Made by a program: the position numbers and the translations under genes. Below the pieces are notes generated by a model. That model had not been told where the DNA came from, made no database searches, and worked only from the letters and a program-made list of their open reading frames with translations. Positions 49,814 to 57,582 of a stretch of 64,000 nucleotides of DNA are shown piece after piece (position 1 is the stretch's first letter; each line of letters starts with the position of its first letter). Source of the stretch: Paucidesulfovibrio gracilis DSM 16080 (GTDB taxonomy: Bacteria; Desulfobacterota; Desulfovibrionia; Desulfovibrionales; Desulfovibrionaceae); assembly GCF_900167125.1 (NCBI RefSeq), contig NZ_FUYC01000011.1:1-64000 (forward strand), in the 5' to 3' direction.

Positions 49814-49979
49814 AAAACGCCCACAACGCACAAAAAATATCCCGATCAAGGGCGCGGCAACGCTTGGTTTCCCCTTCCGGGGGTGAGGGCATCCCCGGAT
49901 TCCAATTTCCATCCCTCCCCGAATCTGCTACGTCCATAGCAACATTGAAAACCACAATTCGGTCCACACGGGGAAGCAC

Positions 49980-52676
49980 ATGAGCGTCATCAATCTGGAA
50001 CACCTCTTCAGCCCCAAGTCCATCGCGGTCATCGGCGCCACCAACGAACCGACCAATCCCGGCAACATCATCATGCGCAACATCATGGGCGGCGGCTTCA
50101 TGGGTCCGGTCATGCCCGTGAGCCAAAACATCGAAGCCATCTCCGGCGTGCTCACCTATCCGGGCATTGCCAAGCTGCCCAAAGCGCCGGACCTGGCCAT
50201 TGTGTCGCGGCCCGTGACCGAAGCTCCGGACATCATCGCCCAGTTGCGGGCCATCGGCGCCCGCGCCGTCATGCTCATCGGCGGATTCCAGGGCATGGAC
50301 ATGGACGAGCGCATGAAACTGCGCAACGAAATTCTGGAGGCGGCGGAAAGTCCGTCCATGCGCGTGCTCGGCCCGAAATGCCTGGGCTTCATGGCCCCGG
50401 GCATCAACCTCAACGCCAGCCTCGCCCACGCCACGATTCCGCCCGGAAAAACCGCATTCATCTCCCAATCCGACAGCCTGTTCACCGCGGTGCTGGACTG
50501 GGCCAGAGGCCAGGGCATCGGCTTTTCGCACATGGTGGCCCTGGGCGCACGCGTGGACGTGAATATTTCGGACGTGCTCGACTATCTGGCCGGTGATCCG
50601 CTGACCCGCTCCATCCTGCTCTACGTGGAAAGCGTCTGCGATGCGCGGGACTTCATGTCCGCGGCGCGAGCCGCCTCGCGCAACAAGCCCGTGCTCGTGA
50701 TCCGGCCCGGGCAGGCCATGGAGACCGTGCTGCGCGAATGCCGGGACGTGGGCCTGGAGGGGATGAAACTTTCCGATGAAATTTACGACGTGGCCTTCCG
50801 GCGCGCAGGCATGCTCCGCGTGGACACCATCGACGGCCTGTTTGACGCGGCGCGTACTCTGGCGGACATCAAACCCGTGCGCGGCAACCGGCTGGCCATT
50901 GTGACCAACGGGGTTTCCGCCGGAATCCTGGCGGCGGACGCCCTGCTCATGGGCGGCGGCTCCCTGGCACGGCTCTCGGACGACACCAAGGCCAAAGTGG
51001 ACGACATCCTGGGCGGCAAATGGTCGCGCTCCAACCCCGTGGACATCCCCTTCAACGCCTCGGGCAAGGAATACGCGGACCTGGTGCGCGTGCTGCTCAA
51101 GGACAAGGGCGTGGACGCGGTGCTGACCATGCATGTTCCCTTTGCCGGGCTGGACGAGGAGGAAGTGGCCCAGGCGCTGGCCGACTCCCTGAAACGGGTG
51201 CGGCGCATGGTCTTTGCCTGCTGGCTCGGCCTGGGCAAGGCCGAACGCGCGCGGGATATTTTCCGCAATGCGGGTGTTCCCACCTACGATACCCCGGACA
51301 AGGCCATCCGCGCCTACCTCTACATGGTGGAATTCCGGCGCAACCAGGAAATGCTCATGGAGACGCCGGACTCCCTGCCCACGGACTTTTTCCCGGATAC
51401 CATGGCCGCACGGGACATTGTTGAACACGCACTGGCGGACGGCCGGGACACGCTCTCGGAACCAGAAGCCAAGAATGTTCTCGCGGCCTACGGCATTCCG
51501 GTGGTGGAAACCCGGCTCGCGGTCTCGGCCCGCGACGCGGTCATTGCCGCGGACGAGCTGGGCTACCCCGTGGCCCTGAAGCTGCGCTCCCCGCAGATCG
51601 CCCAGCCCTACGACGTGGGCGGCGTGCTCCTGGATCTGGAAACCCCGGAACAGGTCTGGGAAGGCGCGGCCAACATCCTGGGAAGAGTCTCCCGAGAACG
51701 GCCGGACGCCTACATCGAGGGCTTTACCGTACAGAAAATGGGCCGCCGCCCCGGAGCCCACGAATTGTTCGTCTCCTCCAGCACGGACCCGGTCTTCGGG
51801 CCGATCATGTATTTCGGGCATGGCGGCATGTCGCGGGAAATCATCATGGACCGCGCCGTGGCCCTGCCACCCCTGTCCATGAGCCTGGCCCGGGAGCTGA
51901 TCTCCCGAACCCGTATTTCCCGGCTGCTCAAGGGCACGCCCGGCATGGTGGCCGCGGATCTGGACGATATCTGCCTGACCCTGATCCAGGTTTCCCAGCT
52001 GCTCATCGACCTGCCACAGATTCTGCGTTTGGACATCAACCCGCTCTATGCCGACGAACTCGGCGTGCTCGCGCTCACGGCCCGCATCACCATCGTCCCA
52101 TACGAGGGGGACGGTGCACGCCGACTGGCCATCCGCCCCTATCCGCGGGAATTGGAAGAATGCGTGGTACTCAACGACGGGACAAAAATCACGATCCGCC
52201 CCATCCGGCCCGAAGACGAACCAGCCCACCGGGAATTCCTGGCCAGCCTGTCCGACGACGACCTCAGGCTGCGCTTTTTCGGCGTGGTGCGCCGGGAGTT
52301 CGACCACAAGGATCTGGCCGGGTTCACCCAGATCGACTACGACCGGGAAATGGCCTTCATCGCCCAGCAGCAAAAGGAACAGGGCGAAGCTGAAACCATC
52401 GGCGTTTCGCGCACCATCACCCGCTCCGACAACAGCGAGGCGGAATTCGCCATCGTGGTCCGCTCGGATCTCAAGCGCATGGGTCTGGGTTCCATGCTCT
52501 TCAAAAAATCCATCGATTACACCCGCGAACGCGGTACCAGCAAACTGGTGGGCCAAACCATGATGGAAAACCAGGGCATGCAGGGGCTGGCCCGCAAGTT
52601 CGGCTTTGAGATCAGCACGGATCCCGAAGACAGCCAGCTCGTGAACATGGAGCTGCACCTCGCGGACCAGGGCTGA
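49980..52676 (+). CDS. Protein lysine acetyltransferase, Pat/YfiQ type (acyl-CoA synthetase-like + GNAT)
   Basis: An 898-residue fusion. The first about 700 residues are an NDP-forming acyl-CoA-synthetase-like body (CoA-binding SPKSIAVIGATN, ATP-grasp EAKNVLAAYGIPVVE), and residues 720-898 are a GNAT acetyltransferase (IRPIRPEDEPAHREFLASL, RSDLKRMGLGSMLFKK). The usual phospho-histidine SHTG motif is missing after KPVLVIRPG, so the synthetase part is likely regulatory, as in Pat and YfiQ. These enzymes acetylate acetyl-CoA synthetase and other proteins. It is a single gene with a long intact frame. Confidence 0.88.
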   Translation: MSVINLEHLFSPKSIAVIGATNEPTNPGNIIMRNIMGGGFMGPVMPVSQNIEAISGVLTYPGIAKLPKAPDLAIVSRPVTEAPDIIAQLRAIGARAVMLIGGFQGMDMDERMKLRNEILEAAESPSMRVLGPKCLGFMAPGINLNASLAHATIPPGKTAFISQSDSLFTAVLDWARGQGIGFSHMVALGARVDVNISDVLDYLAGDPLTRSILLYVESVCDARDFMSAARAASRNKPVLVIRPGQAMETVLRECRDVGLEGMKLSDEIYDVAFRRAGMLRVDTIDGLFDAARTLADIKPVRGNRLAIVTNGVSAGILAADALLMGGGSLARLSDDTKAKVDDILGGKWSRSNPVDIPFNASGKEYADLVRVLLKDKGVDAVLTMHVPFAGLDEEEVAQALADSLKRVRRMVFACWLGLGKAERARDIFRNAGVPTYDTPDKAIRAYLYMVEFRRNQEMLMETPDSLPTDFFPDTMAARDIVEHALADGRDTLSEPEAKNVLAAYGIPVVETRLAVSARDAVIAADELGYPVALKLRSPQIAQPYDVGGVLLDLETPEQVWEGAANILGRVSRERPDAYIEGFTVQKMGRRPGAHELFVSSSTDPVFGPIMYFGHGGMSREIIMDRAVALPPLSMSLARELISRTRISRLLKGTPGMVAADLDDICLTLIQVSQLLIDLPQILRLDINPLYADELGVLALTARITIVPYEGDGARRLAIRPYPRELEECVVLNDGTKITIRPIRPEDEPAHREFLASLSDDDLRLRFFGVVRREFDHKDLAGFTQIDYDREMAFIAQQQKEQGEAETIGVSRTITRSDNSEAEFAIVVRSDLKRMGLGSMLFKKSIDYTRERGTSKLVGQTMMENQGMQGLARKFGFEISTDPEDSQLVNMELHLADQG

Positions 52677-52742
52677 TCCCGAACCAGCCGCCACACGGAG
52701 CCTCGCCCCGCCAGAATGATTCGTCAGCGCCCGGTCGGACCG

Positions 52743-54086
52743 TTATTCCACACGGTAGGGCCGGGCGTATTTCACATCCTCATGAATGCGGCCCTGCCGC
52801 TCCAGCTTGCGCACCAGTTCGTCCGTGGCCCGCAGGATGTCCTTGTCCCCGCGGATCAACGGACGCTCATCCCCCCAGGCGTCGAGCATGTCCGGATCCT
52901 TGACGCTGAGATGCACCACAGCGGAAAAGAACCGGCGCAGGTTGATGAGCAGGGAGAACGCCTCCTGGTCCCGGGAGAGGTCCAGCGCCTCCATGCTCTC
53001 AAAGGTTACCTCAAAGGGATGCTGGAGCCGTTCCTCAAAAAAGAAATTGTCGTTCCAGAGGTAGCGCATGGACAGCTTGCGCGTGGTTTCGGCCACGTGG
53101 CGGGCGTAGGTCTGGGGATCGCAGCAGAACACCTCGTACAATCCGTCCAGGGAGTCCTTGAAGCAGAGGGTCAGGTATTCATCCAACTGCTTGAAGTACC
53201 GGCCGCCCGACTCCTCCACCAGCTCGAAGGAAAAGGGAATCTTTTCGTTGCCGGGCGTGGAGAGCACGGCCAGCATGGTCATGATCTCCTCAATGGTGCC
53301 GGGACCGCCGGGATGGGCGCGCCCCCGGTGCGAGGCGCGGATAAACGCCTCCATGCGCTGTTCAATGGTAGGAAAGACCAGCAGCCGGTTCACCAGCTCG
53401 TTGGGCGCCTCGGCCGCCAGGATGCCCTGCTCGGTAAATCCGATGTAGTCCCGAAGCCCGAAGCGCCGGAAAGTCCGCTGCTTGCCGTAGGCCACCTGCA
53501 CGCCCTTGAAGGGCGCCTTCATGATGCCTTCACCGCAACCGGTGATGTTTTCCATGTCCGGCAAAAACAGCCCCAGCCAGTAGGCCACGGACTTGGCGAA
53601 ATCATACTCCTCGCGGGAGACGCGATGTCCGCCCCAGGTGAAGGCAACCAGGCCGCGTTCCCCGCGATAAAGCAATCCCGCATGCTCCACAAACTTCTTC
53701 ACGTAGGCGGAGCGCTCCTCAGAGGTGGCGCTTCCCGACCCGGGCGGCGGAAACACGATGTCCCGCAGGGCCGAGGACACCTGCTCCACGGACTGTTCAA
53801 TGACGTGTTCCCCGTCGTAGAGGCAGTCACGCGGCACGCCCGTGCAGACCAGGACGTAATCCCCGTTCTTGCGTTCCACGCGAACCTGCATGTCGCGGAA
53901 CTTCACCCGCACCGCGCGGGTATCGTTGTAATCCTTTTTGTGGATATTGATGAGCGCGCCCACGATCTCCACGAGCCTGTGGTCCGGGGTGTCCAGGGCG
54001 GTACGGATGCGCCCGGCTTCGCGTTCGGTGAGTTCTGTGACGCCGAGCTGCCGGTTGATGATGGGAATGGTCACGGTGGAATGCAT
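52743..54086 (-). CDS. ppnN: Pyrimidine/purine nucleotide 5'-monophosphate nucleosidase (PpnN, LOG family)
   Basis: A 447-residue YgdH/PpnN-type protein with the LOG-family PGGPGTIEE motif and an N-terminal regulatory domain; E. coli PpnN is about 454 residues. The enzyme cleaves nucleotide monophosphates to base plus ribose 5-phosphate and is controlled by (p)ppGpp in E. coli. The helical C-terminal region fits. It converges with the Pat gene and is divergent from the sigma-54 activator gene. Confidence 0.88.
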   Translation of the reverse strand: MHSTVTIPIINRQLGVTELTEREAGRIRTALDTPDHRLVEIVGALINIHKKDYNDTRAVRVKFRDMQVRVERKNGDYVLVCTGVPRDCLYDGEHVIEQSVEQVSSALRDIVFPPPGSGSATSEERSAYVKKFVEHAGLLYRGERGLVAFTWGGHRVSREEYDFAKSVAYWLGLFLPDMENITGCGEGIMKAPFKGVQVAYGKQRTFRRFGLRDYIGFTEQGILAAEAPNELVNRLLVFPTIEQRMEAFIRASHRGRAHPGGPGTIEEIMTMLAVLSTPGNEKIPFSFELVEESGGRYFKQLDEYLTLCFKDSLDGLYEVFCCDPQTYARHVAETTRKLSMRYLWNDNFFFEERLQHPFEVTFESMEALDLSRDQEAFSLLINLRRFFSAVVHLSVKDPDMLDAWGDERPLIRGDKDILRATDELVRKLERQGRIHEDVKYARPYRVE

Positions 54087-54434
54087 GGCGGTGTCCCGTC
54101 CTTGCTGTGGTTGCGGAAGAAAGGTTCTGCTCTACCCCAAGGCGCGAAACCTGGCAATATTTCGCGGCCGCCCGATAAAAAAGTCAACCCGCCGCCGTGC
54201 AAAGACGGGAAACGCCCAGGCGTGCGGCGGCCCACGCCTGCTGCGGACTCCAGGCATGCAATAATTGACATTGTTCAACGCGGCCACGCGGTTTCCCGTT
54301 TTCGGACAACCTGCTGGTCCCGGCTTTTCCTTGTGCGGGCTTTACGGTAGGATTTTCCCGACCCCCGCATGGCACGGACACACCCCCGAACGCTGCCCTG
54401 CGAGGCACAAACACGCACGGCAAAGAGGAGACGC
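54087..54434. other. Divergent region between ppnN and the sigma-54 activator gene
   Basis: A 348-base non-coding stretch. TTGACA occurs at 54265-54270 on the plus strand, but no good -10 follows at the right distance. No sigma-54 site is seen. A GAGGAG ribosome site for the activator gene is at its right end. I see no other structured element. Confidence 0.45.
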
Positions 54435-56516
54435 ATGGGCGCGCAAATTGTGCTGACCGACTACCACGCCGACACCGGGGCGCAACTTGCCCGCGCCCTG
54501 ACGCAATGCGGACAGCGCGTCCGGACCGCGCCCCGGCTGGACACGGCGGCCCACTGCGGCCCGCGGACTCCGGACCTGGTCTTCTGTCCTGCCCTCCCCC
54601 TGGAGCGGCTCCAACACATATCGCGCTTCACCGCGGCCTTTCCCACGGTCCCTCTGCTGCTCACCACGGCCACGCCCGGCACGAAATACACGGAGCAGGC
54701 CATGCGGGCCGGTGCGTTTCATGTGCTGCCCTGGCCCGCGCCGCCCGAGACCCTGCCGCCCCTGCTGCAACTCGCCCAAAACCACGCCGCGGTGCTGCGC
54801 GAGCGGGAACGTCTGCTGGAAGAACGGCAGGAGCAGGAGCACAACCTGCACGGACTGCTGGAAGCGGTCACGGAATCCCTGCTGCTGGTTCGACGGGGCG
54901 GAACCATCCTTTATGCCAACCAGGTCTTGGCGGACCGCCTGGGGCTGCCCCTGGCAGAGCTGAAGGATACGAATGTGGACGACCTGGGCATGAACCCGGA
55001 AATCACGGCGTACCGCCGGAAACAGGCTGACCAGGCCTACGCCTCGGGACAAGCCGTGCGTTTTGAGGACGAACACCGGGGCCGACGCTTTGCCATCAGC
55101 TATTACCCTCTGGCGCGGGCCGACGGATCGTACGACCGCCTGGCCGTCTACGCCCAGGACATAACCAAAACCCACAGCGCGGTGCAGGAAAAGGAACGGG
55201 TGCTCGGCGACCTCAAAGCGGCCTTTCGGAGCATCTCGGAAGCCATCGTCACCCTGGACCGCGACCTCAAGGTTCGGCGGGTGAATGAGGCGGCCCTCCA
55301 GTGGCCCGGCGGCCCAGGATTCCGTCGGGGTCGCGACCTTACAACCTCGGACCATCCCCTGGCCCGCATCTGCGTCCAGCTCGCCCGCACGGTGCTGGCC
55401 ACGTCCGGCCCGGTGCGGGACCACCGACGGGAACTGTCCCGGAGGGAACGGGAGGGCGGACAGGGCCGAGTGGTCACGATCAACGCCTCCCCCCTGCTGG
55501 ACGAAGCCGGTCAAAACCTGGGGGCGGTGCTTGTGCTGCGCGACATCACCCGGATCACGCAGCTGGAACAACGCCTGGGCGAACGCGGGGAGTTTCACGG
55601 CATGGTGGGGTCAGGTCCGGCCATGCGCCGAATCTTTGACGCCGTGCAACAGGTTGGTCCGGTGGACTCCACCGTACTGATCACCGGAGAATCCGGCACG
55701 GGCAAGGAATTGGTGGCCGAGGCCATCCACGCGCAAAGCCCCCGGCACCACGGTCCGCTGGTCAAGGTGAACTGCGCCGCCCTCTCGGAAAATCTGCTCA
55801 ATGCGGAACTGTTCGGCCATGTCCGAGGTGCCTTCACCGGCGCGATACGCCACAGGGCGGGACGCATCGAAACCGCCCGAAACGGCACCCTGTTTCTGGA
55901 TGAAATCGGCGACATTTCTCCCGGCACACAGCGCCATCTGCTGCGCTTTCTCGAAAGCCGGGAATACGAGCGCCTCGGAGAATCGCGCACGCGTCGCGCC
56001 GATGTTCGCGTGGTGGCCGCCACAAACACGGACCTTGCCGCCCGTGTAAGCCAGGGGCTGTTTCGGGCTGATCTCTACTACCGGCTCAAAGTCATGGAAC
56101 TGCGGCTGCCCCCGTTACGGGAACGCACCGAGGACATCCCGACCCTGGCCCACACCTTTGCGCAACGCTTTTCCCACAGGTTCCAAAAACACGTTCACGG
56201 CCTGGACGACGGCGCCCTGCGCGCTCTGCAAGGCCATTCCTGGCCCGGCAACGTTCGCGAACTGCGCCACGCCCTGGAGCACGCCTGCGCCCTTTGCACG
56301 GAATCCACGCTCCGGGCCGGAGACCTGCCACAGGATATTCTTTCGGGCAAAGCGCCCCTTTCGGACCACACGCCCCGGGACAATGCCCGGGAAAGACGAC
56401 GCATCCTCGACACCTTGAAAAAAAACCACTGGAACAAATCCACGGCAGCCCGGATGCTGGGCATCAGCCGCACCACGTTATATAAACGGTTGCGGGATTA
56501 TGGAATTTCCACGTAA
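54435..56516 (+). CDS. Sigma-54-dependent transcriptional activator with pseudo-receiver and PAS domains
   Basis: A 693-residue NtrC-class activator. An N-terminal receiver-like domain (residues 1-110) lacks the phosphoacceptor: PDLVFCPALP has Pro where Asp is expected, and the late Lys is Trp. Two PAS-like domains follow (to about residue 380). The AAA+ core has Walker A GESGTGKE (from residue 418), GAFTGA near residue 465, and GTLFLDEIGD. A Fis-type helix-turn-helix is at the C-terminus (STAARMLGISRTTLYKRLR). It should act with RpoN polymerase and respond to a PAS-bound signal. The start at 54435 has a GAGGAG site. Confidence 0.92.
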   Translation: MGAQIVLTDYHADTGAQLARALTQCGQRVRTAPRLDTAAHCGPRTPDLVFCPALPLERLQHISRFTAAFPTVPLLLTTATPGTKYTEQAMRAGAFHVLPWPAPPETLPPLLQLAQNHAAVLRERERLLEERQEQEHNLHGLLEAVTESLLLVRRGGTILYANQVLADRLGLPLAELKDTNVDDLGMNPEITAYRRKQADQAYASGQAVRFEDEHRGRRFAISYYPLARADGSYDRLAVYAQDITKTHSAVQEKERVLGDLKAAFRSISEAIVTLDRDLKVRRVNEAALQWPGGPGFRRGRDLTTSDHPLARICVQLARTVLATSGPVRDHRRELSRREREGGQGRVVTINASPLLDEAGQNLGAVLVLRDITRITQLEQRLGERGEFHGMVGSGPAMRRIFDAVQQVGPVDSTVLITGESGTGKELVAEAIHAQSPRHHGPLVKVNCAALSENLLNAELFGHVRGAFTGAIRHRAGRIETARNGTLFLDEIGDISPGTQRHLLRFLESREYERLGESRTRRADVRVVAATNTDLAARVSQGLFRADLYYRLKVMELRLPPLRERTEDIPTLAHTFAQRFSHRFQKHVHGLDDGALRALQGHSWPGNVRELRHALEHACALCTESTLRAGDLPQDILSGKAPLSDHTPRDNARERRRILDTLKKNHWNKSTAARMLGISRTTLYKRLRDYGIST

Positions 56517-56832
56517 CATCATGCGCGTTGCGGGTCTCACAAACGGTACGAGGCGCATGATTTTGCGCGATCCATGTAATAATGCGGTTTCCTTTTCTTG
56601 AAAAAATCCGTATTCAATGGGGTAAGAACCGTTTTCCCCCCTGCCGTGCACCAACATGGCATCCGGCGGGAAACAAGAAAAAAACGGCATTGATCTTGCG
56701 TTGCCTCTTGAGCAATGGCGAGATGTTGCCGATAAGCGGACCATCGGCTCCGACCTGCGGAGTACGGTCCAACCATTCAGATTTGGAATCGAGCGGCACT
56801 TGTGCGACAAGGCCGGGCAGAGGGGTGTATCA
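56517..56832. other. Leader region of the chemosensory operon
   Basis: A 316-base gap between the sigma-54 activator gene and the anti-sigma/STAS gene. A site matching the flagellar sigma-28 -10 box (GCCGATAA) exactly lies at 56728-56735; its -35 region (TTGAGCAA-like) is poor. No other structure is clear. Confidence 0.45.
56709..56735 (+). promoter_or_regulatory. Weak sigma-28-like promoter candidate
   Basis: Perfect -10 GCCGATAA with only a partial -35 (TGAGCAAT against TAAAGTTT) at the standard 11-base spacing. It lies about 100 bases before the first gene of a chemotaxis operon, where FliA control is common. Confidence 0.3.
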
Positions 56833-57582
56833 ATGCACGTGGAGCACGATCAGGACGGAATCACGATGGAATTGCCTTCAGACCTGCGTCTTGTGGACCA
56901 GGTTGTGGAGCAGGCCCGGAAATACGTCCGGGAACAGGGCGTGGAGCGGTCCCCCGGGTTGGGACTGATTTTGCGGGAGCTGGTGAACAACGCCATCGAA
57001 CACGGCAACGCCGGGGAGCAGGACCACATGGTCAAGGTCCGGGTGGAGTCCGTGGGCGAGCTTCGCTTTCTCGTCCGGGTGGAAGACAAGGGCGAGGGGT
57101 TCGACCACAGCGCCCTGGATCTGCGCCTGTCCGAGGATCCCAACCAGGAACGCAATCGCGGCCTGCCCATGGTCAATGCCTATGCGGACGAATTGCTGTT
57201 CGAGGACAACGGATCCGTCGTGCTGGCCTACCTCACCGTCAAACGTGAGACGCTTTTCGAGACCGACGAAGAGGACGGCGTGCAGTGTATCACCCCCACG
57301 GGCGACCTTTCCTCCTCGGTGGCCGAACCGTTTCGGTCCCTGTTGGTCAGCTGTCTGGACGAAGGGCGTACCCGGTTTCGCTTCGATCTCTCCCATGTGT
57401 CGGACATCGACTCCGTGGCCCTGTCCATTTTTGTGATCTTTGCCAACATGGTGGCCAAGCGGGACGAGGATAATCTTCTGGAAGTGGTCAACGCCAGCGA
57501 GGACATCCGGGAAATGTTCCACCTCACCAGGCTGAGCCGCGTTTACAGCGTCATTGAAGAGGACGGGAAAGATGGGCAATGA
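56833..57582 (+). CDS. Anti-sigma-factor kinase (HATPase) fused to a STAS domain
   Basis: A 249-residue protein. Residues about 1-140 are an RsbW/SpoIIAB-type ATPase (N-box ELVNNAIEHGN, G-region VEDKGEGFD and GLPMVNAY). Residues about 150-249 are a STAS domain of the anti-anti-sigma kind (FRFDLSHVSDIDSVALSIFVIF), with Ser at the usual phosphorylation region. So a kinase and its own type of substrate are joined in one chain. The ATG at 56833 has a GAGGGG site; the frame from 56656 is less likely. It heads an operon with cheA and two MCPs. Confidence 0.85.
   Translation: MHVEHDQDGITMELPSDLRLVDQVVEQARKYVREQGVERSPGLGLILRELVNNAIEHGNAGEQDHMVKVRVESVGELRFLVRVEDKGEGFDHSALDLRLSEDPNQERNRGLPMVNAYADELLFEDNGSVVLAYLTVKRETLFETDEEDGVQCITPTGDLSSSVAEPFRSLLVSCLDEGRTRFRFDLSHVSDIDSVALSIFVIFANMVAKRDEDNLLEVVNASEDIREMFHLTRLSRVYSVIEEDGKDGQ

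Noticed and set aside
49782-52694. 970-residue open frame on the minus strand
   Set aside because: It is the complement of the Pat acetyltransferase gene, whose domains are clear; the antisense translation is His/Gly/Gln-rich with no motif.
53281-53340. Cytokinin-riboside (LOG) hydrolase as identity for the 52.7-54.1 kb gene
   Set aside because: The protein is twice the length of LOG proteins and matches PpnN-type architecture, with the LOG motif in its middle.
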